Both the position numbers and the translations under genes were made by a program. DNA of 64,000 nucleotides from Paractinoplanes tereljensis (GTDB lineage: Bacteria > Actinomycetota > Actinomycetes > Mycobacteriales > Micromonosporaceae). The notes below the pieces were generated by a model. It was not told where the DNA came from. It searched no databases and saw only the letters and a list, made by a program, of their open reading frames with translations. This document shows, in pieces, positions 34,811 through 44,093 of this stretch (position 1 is the stretch's first letter; the number at the start of each line of letters is the position of its first letter). The stretch is taken from NCBI RefSeq assembly GCF_016862435.1, contig NZ_BOMY01000007.1, positions 55,642 to 119,641 on the forward strand, given 5' to 3'.

Positions 34811-36099
34811 GCGGGCTCGAAGAGGGCCACGCACTCGATGTGCTGGGTCATCGGGAAGCAGTCGAAGGCGCGCAGCGTGGTGAGCTGCCAGCCCAGGTCG
34901 CGGAAGGTGGCGACGTCGCGGGCCAGCGCCGCGGGGTCGCACGCCACGTAGGCGACCGCGCGCGGCCGCGCCTCGGCGATGCCGCGGACCACCCGGGCCC
35001 CCGCTCCGGCCCGCGGCGGGTCGAGGACGACCAGGTCGACCGGGCCGGTGACCCGGCGGCGCTGCAGGGCGGTCTCCACCCGGGCCTCGACGACCTCGAT
35101 GGTGGGCAGGTCGGTGAGGTTGGCGCGGGCCGCGGCGCAGCCCAGCGGGGAGGACTCGACCACGGTGGTGCGGGCCCCGGTGCGCGCGGCCACGGCCGCG
35201 GCGAACAGGCCGGCCCCGCCGTACAGGTCCCAGGCCGTCTCGCCGGCGGCCGGCCGGAGAAGTTCGACGACGGTCGCGGTGAGCGTCTCGGCGGCGGCCG
35301 GGTGGACCTGCCAGAAACCCTCCGGCGGTACGCCCCACTCGCGCCCGCCCGCCACCTCGGTCACCTCGGCCGGGCCGGACACCCGGACCCGGCCACCGTG
35401 CGCGGCCGCGTCGGTCGGGTCGTCGACCGGCAGGGCACCCTCGCCGGCCGGGCGGACCAGCACGGCCACGTCGCCGCCGGTCGACGCGGTCGCCTCGATC
35501 GCGTCGGCGTCCGGCCAGTCGTGGGTGAGCACGTCGAGGTCCTGGATCGCGGCGTGCGCGATCCGGCAGCGATCGACCGGCACCACCTGGTGCGACCGGT
35601 GCTGCAGGAGCCCGGGACGACCCGCCGCGTCCACCGCGTACCGGACCCGGCTGCGCCAGCCGAGCAGCCGATCCGGCTCGGACCCGGTGGGACGGGACGG
35701 CGATGCGGCTTCTGGCAACGGCTCCACGCGTACCGAAAAATCGGGCAGACCGGCCAACCGCCGGAGCTGTTCCCGGACGACGTCGCCCTTCCACCGCAGC
35801 TGCGCGTCGCTTGCGACGTGCTGCAGGTCACACCCGCCGCAACCGCCGGGATGAGCGTAGGGGCACGGGGGTTTCACCCGATCGGGCGACGGCTCGAGGA
35901 TCTCGACCGCGTCGGCCCGCAGATAGCCCTTGTGCCGCTCGGTGATCTCGGCGGTGACCCGTTCGCCGGGAAGCGCGTGCCGGACGAAGAAGACCCGGTT
36001 GTCCCGTCGCGCTACGCAATGGCCGCCGTGCGCGGGCGCACCCACGGTGAGCTCGACGCGGTCACCCTCGACGAGGTCGAGGCTGGGATCGGAGATCAT
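34807..36099 (-). CDS. TRAM-domain class I SAM-dependent RNA (uracil-5-)methyltransferase
   Basis: A 430-aa enzyme of the TrmA/RlmC/RlmD family. An N-terminal TRAM domain (about 8-70), a 4Fe-4S motif CPYAHPGGCGGCDLQH with a fourth Cys in PVDRCRIAH, the SAM motif AWDLYGGAGLFAAAVA, and the catalytic motif AYVACDPAALARD with the nucleophile Cys. It methylates uridine C5 in rRNA or tRNA; the exact site cannot be told. ATG 36099 overlaps the stop of the APC permease gene. Same order as Rv2689c-Rv2690c. Confidence 0.92.
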   Translation of the reverse strand: MISDPSLDLVEGDRVELTVGAPAHGGHCVARRDNRVFFVRHALPGERVTAEITERHKGYLRADAVEILEPSPDRVKPPCPYAHPGGCGGCDLQHVASDAQLRWKGDVVREQLRRLAGLPDFSVRVEPLPEAASPSRPTGSEPDRLLGWRSRVRYAVDAAGRPGLLQHRSHQVVPVDRCRIAHAAIQDLDVLTHDWPDADAIEATASTGGDVAVLVRPAGEGALPVDDPTDAAAHGGRVRVSGPAEVTEVAGGREWGVPPEGFWQVHPAAAETLTATVVELLRPAAGETAWDLYGGAGLFAAAVAARTGARTTVVESSPLGCAAARANLTDLPTIEVVEARVETALQRRRVTGPVDLVVLDPPRAGAGARVVRGIAEARPRAVAYVACDPAALARDVATFRDLGWQLTTLRAFDCFPMTQHIECVALFEPA

Positions 36100-38132
36100 G
36101 TGCGGGCTTCCTCGTCCTCGATCGGCGGCTGTTCGACTTCCGCGCGGATCCGCGGACCGCGCTTGGGCGCCCGGCTGAGGGTGCGGTCGAGGCGGTCGAG
36201 GTCGCGGTCCTGACTCGAGCGCAGCTGCCACGGCACGCTCGTCACCATCACGCCCGGCTCGAAGAGCAGGCGGCCCTTGATCCGCAGCGCGCTCTGGTTG
36301 TGCAGCAGGTTCTCCCACCAGCGGCCGACCACGTACTCCGGCACGAAGACGGTGACCACGTCGCGCGGGGAGCCGCGGCGGATGCCCTTGACGAAGTCGA
36401 TGATCGGCCGGGTGATCTCCCGGTAGGGCGAGTCGACGACGGTGAGCGGCACCGGGATCTGCCGGCGCTCCCACTCGTCCTGGATCCGCCGGGTGTCCTT
36501 GTCGTCGACGTTGACGGTGACCGCGGTGAGCGTGTCCGGCCGGGTCGCCTGGGCGTAGGCCACCGCCCGCAGGGTGGGCAGGTGCACCTTGCTGACCAGC
36601 ACGACCGCGTGGTTGCGGCTGGGCAGCACCGGCCGCTCGTCGGTCGGCTCCAGCTCCTGCGCCACCCGGGTGTAGTGCTTGCGGATGCCCAGCATCAGCA
36701 CGTAGAGGAACACCATCGCGGCGATCGCGATCCACGCGCCGAGCAGGAACTTCGTCACCAGCACGACGATCAGCACGGCACCGGTGAGGCCCATACCGAA
36801 CGCGTTGATCGCCCGGGAGCGTTTCATCCGGCTACGGCGGGACGGGTCACGCTGGGTGCGCAACAGCCGGTTCCAATGTCGGATCATGCCGCCCTGGGAC
36901 AGCGTGAACGACACGAAAACGCCCACGATGTAGAGCTGGATGAGCCGGGTGGTCTCCGCCTGGAACGCCACCACCAGCACGATCGCGGCCACCGCCAGCA
37001 GCACGATGCCGTTGGAGAAGGCCAGCCGGTCGCCCCGGGTGTGCAGCTGGCGGGGCAGGTACCGGTCCTGGGCGAGGATCGAGCCGAGCACCGGGAAGCC
37101 GTTGAAGGCGGTGTTCGCGGCCAGGAACAGGATCAGGGCGGTGACCGCGCCGGTCGCGTAGAGCAGGAACGAGCCCGCCCCGAAGACCGTCTCGGCCAGC
37201 TGCGCGGTGACCGTCTTCTGGTCGTACCCGGGCGGGCCGGAGATGATCTGGGTGGCCTGGTCCTCGACGTACTGCAGGTGGGTCAGCCGGGCCAGCACCA
37301 CGATGCCGACCAGCATGACGATCGCGATGCCGCCCAGCAGCATCAGCGTGGTGGCGGCGTTCTTGCTCTTCGGCGGCTTGAAGGCGGGCACGCCGTTGGA
37401 GATGGCCTCGACGCCGGTCAGCGCCGCACAGCCCGAGGAGAACGTCCGTAACAGCAGGTAGGCGAACCCGAAGCTGGTCAGATGGTCGTCCTCGGCGGTG
37501 ATCACCAGGCCCGCGCTGGGTGCCTGCAGATCCTGGCCGAGGATGAACTCCCGGAACATCCCGGTCAAGATCATTAAGAGAATCAGAGCGATGAACGCGT
37601 ACGTCGGGATGGCGAACGCGGTGCCCGATTCCCGCAGGCCGCGCAGGTTGAGCGCGGTCAGGATGGCGATCGCGGCGATCGCGAACGGCACCTTGTGCTC
37701 GGCCACGAACGGCACCACCGAGCCGAGGTTGTTCACCCCGGACGAGGTCGACACGGCCACCGTGAGGATGTAGTCGACAAGCAGCGCGCTGCCTACCCCC
37801 AGCCCGGCCCGCGGACCGAGGTTGACCGTGGCCACCTCGTAGTCACCGCCACCGGACGGGTAGGCGTGCACGTTCTGCCGATAGCTCGCCACCACCGTGA
37901 TCATCACGACCGCGACGGCCAGGGTGATCCACGGCGAGATGATGAAGGCACCGGCGCCGGCGATCGAAAGGGTCAGCAGGATCTCGTCGGGCGCGTAGGC
38001 CACGCTCGACAGCGCGTCGCTGGCGAACACGGGCAGGGCGATCCGCTTGGGCAGCAAAGTGTGCTGCAACTTGTCGGAGCGGAACGGTCTGCCCAGTAGC
38101 AGCCGCTTGGCGAGGGAGGTCGAACTGGCCAC
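36096..38132 (-). CDS. APC-superfamily amino acid/cation permease with large cytoplasmic C-terminus
   Basis: A 678-aa protein: about 12 transmembrane helices (35-480) beginning IALPVFASDALSSVAYAPDE, the family's first-helix signature, then a soluble domain of about 190 residues (HAVVLVSKVHLPTLRAVAYA onward) resembling a USP-like fold. It lies divergent from two TrkA-type regulators, which supports K+ or amino-acid uptake gated by the TrkA proteins, as in the actinobacterial ceo region; substrate is inferred. I start at GTG 38132; longer forms up to 38201 are open. No clear ribosome site. Confidence 0.88.
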   Translation of the reverse strand: MASSTSLAKRLLLGRPFRSDKLQHTLLPKRIALPVFASDALSSVAYAPDEILLTLSIAGAGAFIISPWITLAVAVVMITVVASYRQNVHAYPSGGGDYEVATVNLGPRAGLGVGSALLVDYILTVAVSTSSGVNNLGSVVPFVAEHKVPFAIAAIAILTALNLRGLRESGTAFAIPTYAFIALILLMILTGMFREFILGQDLQAPSAGLVITAEDDHLTSFGFAYLLLRTFSSGCAALTGVEAISNGVPAFKPPKSKNAATTLMLLGGIAIVMLVGIVVLARLTHLQYVEDQATQIISGPPGYDQKTVTAQLAETVFGAGSFLLYATGAVTALILFLAANTAFNGFPVLGSILAQDRYLPRQLHTRGDRLAFSNGIVLLAVAAIVLVVAFQAETTRLIQLYIVGVFVSFTLSQGGMIRHWNRLLRTQRDPSRRSRMKRSRAINAFGMGLTGAVLIVVLVTKFLLGAWIAIAAMVFLYVLMLGIRKHYTRVAQELEPTDERPVLPSRNHAVVLVSKVHLPTLRAVAYAQATRPDTLTAVTVNVDDKDTRRIQDEWERRQIPVPLTVVDSPYREITRPIIDFVKGIRRGSPRDVVTVFVPEYVVGRWWENLLHNQSALRIKGRLLFEPGVMVTSVPWQLRSSQDRDLDRLDRTLSRAPKRGPRIRAEVEQPPIEDEEART

Positions 38133-38245
38133 GAGTGCCAAGGGTACGGGCGTGCACGTCACGATGTATCCCGCCCCGGGCGCCGTCCATCGCACGCGCA
38201 TGGCACGCTCATCGTCGTGAGCATTGATCCGGAAGGGCGCAACAC

Positions 38246-38911
38246 GTGCACGTGGTGATCATGGGGTGTGGCCGGCTCGGCTCCACGCTCGCCCAGAAGC
38301 TCGAGGAACGGGGCCACTCGGTCGCGGTCATCGATCAGAATTCGGACGCCTTCCGCCGTCTCGGCTCCGATTTCGGCGGCACCACGGTGACCGGCATCGG
38401 CTTCGACCGGGACGTGCTTCGCTCGGCCGGCATCGAGCGGGCCGACGCCTTCGCGGCCGTGTCCAGCGGCGACAACTCCAACATCATCTCGGCCCGGCTG
38501 GCCCGCGAGACGTTCGGCGTCTCCCGGGTGGTGGCCCGCATCTACGACGCCCGCCGCGCCCAGGTCTACGAGCGGCTCGGCATCCCCACGGTGGCCACCA
38601 TCCGGTGGGCCGCCGACCGGATGTTCCGGCACCTGGTGCCCGAGGGCACCGTCGAGGTGTTCCGCGACCCGACAAGCGTGGTCTCCATCGTCGAGGTCCA
38701 GTTGCACCGCGACTGGGTTGGCCGCACGCTCAAGTCGCTGGAGGACGAGACCGGCGCCCGGGTGGCCTACCTGATGCGCTTCGGGATGGGCACGCTGGGC
38801 ACCCCGTCGACCGTCATCCAGGACGGTGACCAGGTCTTCATGCTGGTCACCGACGACACCGTCGCCGACGTACTGGATCTGGCCGCGGGCTCGCAAAGAG
38901 AAGGGCACTGA
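38246..38911 (+). CDS. ceoB: TrkA family potassium uptake regulator (CeoB-like)
   Basis: A 221-aa RCK protein: Rossmann N-domain with VVIMGCGRLGSTLAQKL and the nucleotide-ribose acidic residue in VAVIDQNSDA, followed by a TrkA-C domain (about 135-215). It binds NAD(H) or nucleotides and gates a K+ carrier at the membrane face. GTG 38246 has GGAAGGG upstream. It is paired with a second TrkA protein 2 bp downstream and divergent from the APC permease. Confidence 0.93.
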   Translation: MHVVIMGCGRLGSTLAQKLEERGHSVAVIDQNSDAFRRLGSDFGGTTVTGIGFDRDVLRSAGIERADAFAAVSSGDNSNIISARLARETFGVSRVVARIYDARRAQVYERLGIPTVATIRWAADRMFRHLVPEGTVEVFRDPTSVVSIVEVQLHRDWVGRTLKSLEDETGARVAYLMRFGMGTLGTPSTVIQDGDQVFMLVTDDTVADVLDLAAGSQREGH

Positions 38912-38913
38912 CC

Positions 38914-39594
38914 ATGCGGATCGCCATCGCCGGGGCCGGCAACGTAGGTCGGTCGATCGCGCAGGAGCTGATCGGCAACGGCCACCGGGTCATGCTGATC
39001 GAGCGGCAGCCCCGCCAGCTGAAGCCGGAGCGGGTGCCGGAGGCCGAGTGGGTGCTGGCCGACGCCTGCGAGCTGTCCAGCCTCGAGGAGGCCGACGTGG
39101 CCGGCTGCGACGTCGTGGTGGCCGCCACCGGCGACGACAAGGCCAACCTGGTGGTGTCGCTGCTCGCCAAGACCGAGTTCGCGGTGCCGCGGGTGGTGGC
39201 CCGGGTCAACCGGGCCGAGAACGAGTGGCTGTTCACCGAGCAGTGGGGTGTCGACGTCTCGGTCAGCAAGCCGCGCCTGATGGCCGCCCTGGTCGAGGAG
39301 GCGGTCACGGTCGGCGACCTGGTCCGGCTGATGACGTTCCGGCAGGGCGAGGCCAACCTGGTCGAGATCACCCTGCCCCGGCACGCGCCGTACGAGGGGA
39401 AGCCGGTGCGCAGTGTGCCGCTGCCCCGGGACGCGGCCCTGGTGGCGATCCTGCGCGGCAAGCGCGTGCTGGTGCCGACGCCCGACGACCCGCTGGAGGC
39501 CGGCGACGAGCTGATCTTCGTCTGCACCAGCGAGGTGGAGGATCAGATCCGCGCGGTCGTGCTGGGCAGCGAGAGCCGCGAGCTAGGCGACTGA
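38914..39594 (+). CDS. ceoC: TrkA family potassium uptake regulator (CeoC-like)
   Basis: A 226-aa RCK protein: MRIAIAGAGNVGRSIAQELI with Rossmann loop, acidic residue in VMLIERQP, VVVAATGDDKANLVVSLLAK, and a TrkA-C domain (about 140-220). It begins 2 bp after the ceoB stop and probably forms a hetero-ring with it. The 3' end overlaps the convergent DUF3159 gene by 12 bp. Confidence 0.93.
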   Translation: MRIAIAGAGNVGRSIAQELIGNGHRVMLIERQPRQLKPERVPEAEWVLADACELSSLEEADVAGCDVVVAATGDDKANLVVSLLAKTEFAVPRVVARVNRAENEWLFTEQWGVDVSVSKPRLMAALVEEAVTVGDLVRLMTFRQGEANLVEITLPRHAPYEGKPVRSVPLPRDAALVAILRGKRVLVPTPDDPLEAGDELIFVCTSEVEDQIRAVVLGSESRELGD

Positions 39595-40338
39595 CGAGGT
39601 CTTCTGCTCGGTGGTGATCCGGTGGATCACCCAGGCGGTGAAGGCGAACGTGGCGGCGTAGATCGGCCAGCTGATCAGGATGCGGACGATGCCGAGTGCG
39701 TTCGCCTCGTCCTGCGCGTACAGGTAGTACTGAATTCCGGCGCGCAGGCTCAGCGAGACCACCCAGACCAGGGTGAGCCACTGGAACGCGCGGAACAGCC
39801 GGGCGTTGCCGAACCAGTCCTGATGCCCCTTGTTGGCCATGATCCCCCAGGCGTAACCGATCAGGGGTTTCCGGACGACCACCGAGAGCAGCAGCACCGC
39901 GGCCTGCCCGAAGGTCAGCAGGATGCCGGGCAGGTAGAAATTCTTGGCGTCGCCGGTGCGCCAGGCCAGGTAGGCACCGACCGCGATGCCGAACAGGCCG
40001 TTGATCGCGTGCCGGACCGGCTCCTTGTTGATCAGCCGGTAGACGCCGATCCCGACCGCGGACAACACCGAGCCGGCGATCGCCCAGTACAGCGCGGTCT
40101 TCTTGTCGAGGCCGGCGACGGCGTCCCCGAGCAGGACGTTGAGCAGGACGAACGCCAGAACGGGAAGGCTCGACTCGATGAGTCCGCGGACGCCGCCCAG
40201 CTGCTCGGCGATCTGTTCGCTCATCGAGGGAAGCGGTTCCTCGACCTCCTGGAGATCGAGTTCCTCGATGACCTCCTCGGCGAGCCGTTCTTCCACGGTT
40301 TCGTGCGCGGCGTGACGCGGCTCGTTGCCGGGTGTCAC
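39583..40338 (-). CDS. DUF3159 membrane protein
   Basis: A 251-aa actinobacterial membrane protein. An acidic N-terminal tail (1-50) precedes about six transmembrane helices; family marks are SMSEQIAEQLGGVRGLIESSLP, then LFGIAVGAYLAWRTGDAKNF and FLPGILLTFGQ-like segments. The topology resembles intracellular septation protein A. GTG 40338 overlaps the OB-fold gene stop. The neighbour order is conserved in mycobacteria (Rv2693c-Rv2694c). Confidence 0.92.
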   Translation of the reverse strand: MTPGNEPRHAAHETVEERLAEEVIEELDLQEVEEPLPSMSEQIAEQLGGVRGLIESSLPVLAFVLLNVLLGDAVAGLDKKTALYWAIAGSVLSAVGIGVYRLINKEPVRHAINGLFGIAVGAYLAWRTGDAKNFYLPGILLTFGQAAVLLLSVVVRKPLIGYAWGIMANKGHQDWFGNARLFRAFQWLTLVWVVSLSLRAGIQYYLYAQDEANALGIVRILISWPIYAATFAFTAWVIHRITTEQKTSSVA

Positions 40339-40712
40339 CGGGGCGCCTCCAGCTCGTAGTACGGGTTGTAGATGACCTTACGGTCGTCCCGGATGGCAAT
40401 CCGGCCACGCGCCATGAGCTGCCGCCCCGGTTCGATGCCGGCGATCGACCGGCGGCCCAGGAAGACCAACGTGACCACGTCGCTGCCGTCGTAGAGGTCG
40501 GCCTCCAGCGTCGGCAGGTTGGTTCGAGGAGTGTACGCCACCGTGCGCAGTCGCCCGGACACCGAGACAACCTGGCCGCGACTGCACTCGCCGGCCGGCT
40601 TCGCGCCGCACTTGGCGCTCTCCCGCTGCAGGTGCTCGGCGTCGAGCTCGGAATCGGTGGCGGTCAGCTGCTTGAAGAATCGGCGCAGACCAGTGCGCTC
40701 GTCGGTCGACAT
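40335..40712 (-). CDS. OB-fold nucleic-acid-binding domain protein
   Basis: A 125-aa protein: a helical start (RTGLRRFFKQLTATDSELDA), then a five-strand OB-fold beginning GQVVSVSGRLRTVAYTPR, through LEADLYDGSDVVTLVFLGR to LMARGRIAIRDDRKVIYNP, like the anticodon/RecG-type nucleic-acid-binding OB domain. ATG 40712 has GAGGAGAGG upstream. Partner of the DUF3159 gene. Target nucleic acid unknown. Confidence 0.9.
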   Translation of the reverse strand: MSTDERTGLRRFFKQLTATDSELDAEHLQRESAKCGAKPAGECSRGQVVSVSGRLRTVAYTPRTNLPTLEADLYDGSDVVTLVFLGRRSIAGIEPGRQLMARGRIAIRDDRKVIYNPYYELEAPR

Positions 40713-40820
40713 GACCCTCTCCTCGACCCGCCGTGGGGATGGACGGCACAGTTTGCGCATGTGCCGTCCATCCACGGTACGCCGGAATCGCTGCCGGTGA
40801 CCTCCGTCACCGGCCCGGAG

Positions 40821-41504
40821 TTACTGCGGCGCTCCGTTGGCCCCGGGTGGTCCCGCCTGCGCGGCCTCGGCCTGAGCCTGCTCGGTCATCTCCTTGGGCA
40901 GCTGCAGCGGCAGCGCCTCACGGACCGGACGAGCCTCCTGGTCACGAACCACGACCAGACCGGAGAGCACCTCGGCGAGCGCGCCCTCCCGGCCCGGGTC
41001 GGCCGCGGCCGCGCCCTGGTACAGGGCGCGGACCATCCAGCGCGGGCCGTCCACCCCGACGAACCGGACGTCGGCCGGCCCGTCCGGGGTGTTGACCCGG
41101 GCGATCAGCTCGATTCCGTACGGTCCGGTGGTCTCGCGGGCGGCCACCCCGTCGGCCGTCATGGCCTCGGCGATCTCGGCGCGCACCTCGTCCCAGATGC
41201 CTTCGCTCTTCGGCGCCGCGAAGACGCCGAGCTGCAGCGCGCTCTCGCCGTCGACGAGCACGATCTGCTCGACGCCGCCCTCCGGGTTGGCCTGGACCCG
41301 GACCTCGACGCCCTCGATCGCGGGGATCTGCAGGCTGCCCAGGTCGAGCCGCTGCACGCCGTCCGGGGCGTGCCGGGAGTCCCACGGGCCTTGGTCGGGG
41401 GCCGGCGGTTCGTCGTCGGCCGCGAGGCTGCGCTCAAGCGCCTCCGACGGGGGTGCGTCGGTCGCACGCACGTGCTTCGGACCGCCGCGCTTACGGGAGA
41501 ACAT
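40821..41504 (-). CDS. DUF3710 domain-containing protein
   Basis: A 227-aa actinobacterial protein: basic start [14 protein letters not shown], then [47 protein letters not shown] and [18 protein letters not shown], all DUF3710 marks. No enzyme motif. ATG 41504 has GGAAGG 8 nt upstream; GTG 41513 is possible. It overlaps the 3' end of dut by 14 bp, so the two are co-transcribed. Confidence 0.9.
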   Translation of the reverse strand: MFSRKRGGPKHVRATDAPPSEALERSLAADDEPPAPDQGPWDSRHAPDGVQRLDLGSLQIPAIEGVEVRVQANPEGGVEQIVLVDGESALQLGVFAAPKSEGIWDEVRAEIAEAMTADGVAARETTGPYGIELIARVNTPDGPADVRFVGVDGPRWMVRALYQGAAAADPGREGALAEVLSGLVVVRDQEARPVREALPLQLPKEMTEQAQAEAAQAGPPGANGAPQ

Positions 41505-41973
41505 CCTTGCCACCTTCCGAACTCAAAGACTGGTGCCCGCCGGTCGACCCGGTGCCGCCGATGCCGCGTGCGGTGTCGTCGAGGGAGTCGACCACGTGGA
41601 AAACAGCTCGCTCCACCCGCTGGACGACCAGCTGGGCGATGCGGTCGCCGCGAGAGATCTTCACTGTCGTCGCCCGATCGTGATTGACCAGGATCACCAG
41701 AATTTCGCCGCGGTAGCCGGCGTCGACCGTACCGGGCGCGTTGAGGACGGTCACACCCAGCCGAGCGGCCAGCCCGGAGCGCGGGTGCACGAGCCCGACG
41801 TAGCCGTCCGGGATGGCCACGGCGATGCCGGTGCGCACCGCCGCACGGCCGCCCGGAACGAGCTCGGCGTCCTCGGCCGCGACCAGATCGGCGCCCGCGT
41901 CGCCGGGGTGCGAGTAGGCCGGCAGCGGCAGGTCAGGGTCGAGTCGGCGGATCGGAATGACTACATCGGTCAA
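41491..41973 (-). CDS. dut: Deoxyuridine 5'-triphosphate nucleotidohydrolase
   Basis: A 160-aa trimeric dUTPase hydrolysing dUTP to dUMP, which supplies ThyA and keeps uracil out of DNA. Motifs I-IV are seen as [36 protein letters not shown] and [10 protein letters not shown]; the C-terminal motif V region is [11 protein letters not shown] prefer the TTG at 41973, which has GAGGAAG 8 nt upstream, over GTG 41988, which has none. Confidence 0.95.
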   Translation of the reverse strand: MTDVVIPIRRLDPDLPLPAYSHPGDAGADLVAAEDAELVPGGRAAVRTGIAVAIPDGYVGLVHPRSGLAARLGVTVLNAPGTVDAGYRGEILVILVNHDRATTVKISRGDRIAQLVVQRVERAVFHVVDSLDDTARGIGGTGSTGGHQSLSSEGGKDVLP

Positions 41974-42066
41974 GACAAGCTTCCTCACTGATGCATCGGC
42001 GGGGCGGGAACCAACCCTGCCATCCTGCCGTGCCCGGCCACGGAGGCGCGCCGTACCCTTCCCAGG

Positions 42067-42552
42067 GTGACACCGGAGTCCCCCGCGCGCACCACGACAC
42101 CGGCCGCTTACACCGAACGGCTACGGCTGACCTGGCCGGCCTGGGTGGGCGCGCTGGTGGTCGACCTGATCGTCGGCTTCGAGCTGCTGATCGGCTTCGA
42201 AGGCATGCCCGCGTGGCAGCCGTTCGCCGTGCTGCTGCCGCTCACCGCGGCCGGGCTGCTCTGGGTGAGCCGGATCCGGGTGGTGGTGACGGCCGACGAA
42301 CTGCTTGTCGACGACGCCCGCCTGCCGCTGTCGGTGATCTCGGACGTGGTGGCGCTCGACGCGGCCGGCAAGCGGGAGGCGCTCGGTGTGGGCGCGCACC
42401 CGCTCGCCTTCATCATTCAGCGGCCGTGGATCGGGCCGGCCGTGCAGGTGCTGCTGGACGACCCGGCCGACCCCACGCCGTTCTGGGTGATCAGCACCCG
42501 CCGCCCGGTGGAGCTGGCGACCGCGCTGCTGAACGCCGCTAACCTTCGATGA
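42067..42552 (+). CDS. DUF3093 membrane protein
   Basis: A 161-aa protein with two adjacent transmembrane helices (about 25-45 and 52-68) and a PH-like cytoplasmic part: [55 protein letters not shown]. Matches DUF3093 of the dut neighbourhood. GTG 42067. The 3' end overlaps the convergent gene by 14 bp. Confidence 0.9.
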   Translation: MTPESPARTTTPAAYTERLRLTWPAWVGALVVDLIVGFELLIGFEGMPAWQPFAVLLPLTAAGLLWVSRIRVVVTADELLVDDARLPLSVISDVVALDAAGKREALGVGAHPLAFIIQRPWIGPAVQVLLDDPADPTPFWVISTRRPVELATALLNAANLR

Positions 42553-43330
42553 TCTTGGGGCGCGCGCGCCTCAGGTCCTTCCGCACGTGCTCGCCCAGCG
42601 AGTGGGTCGCCCGCCGGTTCAGGAAGCCGGCCACCGCCGCACCGGTCAGCAGCGGCCCCAGCGTGCTCAGGCTGCGCCCGAACCGGCGCAGCAGGGTCTT
42701 CTGCAGGTCGCGGCGCGCGGCCGTGCCCAGCACCGCTCCGACGCCGACCCCGGGCAGCAGCGGGTTGACGCCCCGCTGACCGGACCAGGCCTGGATCAGG
42801 GACAGCGCGCGCTGCCCCGGGCTGCCCACGACCGGCCGTCCGTAGACCTCGTGCAGCTCGCCCAGCAGCTTCAGCTCGATCGCGACCACCGCCACCGTCT
42901 CGGCGGCCAGCAGGATGGGCGCGGACAGCAGGGTGGGCGGAGCGACCCACTCGACGGCGGCAACACCGCCGCCGACCGCGCCGACCCCGGCCGTGGCCCG
43001 GGCCGCGTTCCGGATCAGGCGCTCGGCCAGATCGTCCTCGTCGAGGCCCGGAAAATGCCGGTGCAGGGTGGCTTTGTCCCGAATCGGGACGTGTGGAGCC
43101 ACGTCGGTGACCACGTCGGCCATCCAGCGCAGCGCGGCCCGCGGCCGGAACAGCTGGCCCAGCCCACGCCGGCGGATGTCACCCACCAGTCGCCCGAGTA
43201 GCTCCCGGCGGCCGGCCGGCTCCAGGTCGTCGGCGGTCAGCGCGGCAACCGTACGGCTCAGCTCGGTGTCGTTCGGTTCCGGCGGCTCGCCCCCGGCGCC
43301 GTTGGCCTCGAGGTGGTCCGGGTGGCTCAT
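42539..43330 (-). CDS. Conserved hypothetical protein, possibly membrane-associated
   Basis: A 263-aa protein. Acidic N-terminus, helical region (LFRPRAALRWMADVVTDVAP, DKATLHRHFPGLDEDDLAERLI), a glycine-rich hydrophobic stretch (TAGVGAVGGGVAAVEWVAPP), and a hydrophobic segment LSTLGPLLTGAAVAGFLNRR followed by a basic tail. I do not recognise a named family; the gene is typical of the dut-sigA region in Micromonosporaceae and Streptomyces. ATG 43330 has GGGAGG 7 nt upstream. Confidence 0.75.
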   Translation of the reverse strand: MSHPDHLEANGAGGEPPEPNDTELSRTVAALTADDLEPAGRRELLGRLVGDIRRRGLGQLFRPRAALRWMADVVTDVAPHVPIRDKATLHRHFPGLDEDDLAERLIRNAARATAGVGAVGGGVAAVEWVAPPTLLSAPILLAAETVAVVAIELKLLGELHEVYGRPVVGSPGQRALSLIQAWSGQRGVNPLLPGVGVGAVLGTAARRDLQKTLLRRFGRSLSTLGPLLTGAAVAGFLNRRATHSLGEHVRKDLRRARPKIIEG

Positions 43331-43468
43331 CGTCGTCCTCCCGTCGTGCGTCGCATCGGCTCGGGTGCCTGATGCCCGATGGTGTCCCCTTCTCAAACTA
43401 GGGAACGCCCGCACGCCCGACCGCTCCGCGGCGGCCGGGTGGTGGCGCGCCTGCGCGCGAGTGCCCGA

Positions 43469-43765
43469 TCAGGCACACTCGCGGCAGATCAGCTCCCCGT
43501 TGCGCTCCGCGGCCAGCTGGCTGCGGTGGTGCACCAGGAAACAGCGGGCACAGCGGAACTCGTCGGACTGCATGGGCAGAACCTTGACGGTCAGTTCCTC
43601 GTCGGCCAGGTCGGCGCCGGGCAGCTCGAAGCTCTCCGCCACCTCGACCTCGTCGACGTCCACTGAGCCCGACTGCGAGTCAGCTCGACGGGCTTTGAGC
43701 TCCTCGAGGCTGTCCTCGCCGAGGTCGACCTCATCGCGACGCGGGGCGTCGTAGTCGGTGGCCAT
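43469..43765 (-). CDS. DUF4193 zinc-ribbon-like protein
   Basis: A 98-aa protein: N-terminal MATDYDAPRRDEVDLGEDSL, a strongly acidic middle and a C-terminal CARCFLVHHRSQLA plus ICRECA, giving two CxxC pairs for zinc. This is the DUF4193 family found throughout actinobacteria next to dut and suhB (Rv2699c). Function unknown; the acidic tail with a zinc ribbon suggests an interaction with the transcription or translation machinery (inference). Confidence 0.92.
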   Translation of the reverse strand: MATDYDAPRRDEVDLGEDSLEELKARRADSQSGSVDVDEVEVAESFELPGADLADEELTVKVLPMQSDEFRCARCFLVHHRSQLAAERNGELICRECA

Positions 43766-44093
43766 CGGTTTTCACTCTCCTGTATCGATGTGTCACTTGG
43801 CGTTAGTAACGCCTGTGACGAGGTTTCGGTTCCCGCATCCGCCGGACGATTTCTGACACTTGTGCTGACCTGACGAAACTGCCCCGGTGAGCGCGGAACC
43901 ATACCGCCGTAGCGGCATGCTTGTACGCGTACAGGCGGCCCATTGTTCCCGATGTGACCGAGGCGACATCAAGGTAGGGGCACAACGCTCTGGATCATCG
44001 TCGGCGCGCCGGAACGATTCCCTGTTTCCGCACGCCTGGCGCACAGACGCTAACCTCTCGACAGATCCCGCCACCCGATCTGGAGCCAGCCCC
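43766..44093. other. Divergent intergenic region with two palindromes
   Basis: This 328-bp gap lies between the divergent DUF4193 and Cei-like genes. It holds a 15-bp palindrome GGCGTTAGTAACGCC (43799-43813) flanked by GTCAC and GTGAC arms, 34 bp ahead of the DUF4193 start, and a perfect 12-bp palindrome TGTACGCGTACA (43922-43933). Neither strand shows a convincing small gene. The region presumably carries both promoters. Confidence 0.6.
43792..43819. promoter_or_regulatory. Palindromic element upstream of DUF4193
   Basis: GTCAC-TT-GGCGTTA-G-TAACGCC-T-GTGAC: a perfect 7-bp inverted repeat with a 1-base centre and a second 5-bp outer arm. It sits in the 5' region of the DUF4193 gene and could be an operator or a 5' UTR hairpin. 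Confidence 0.5.
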
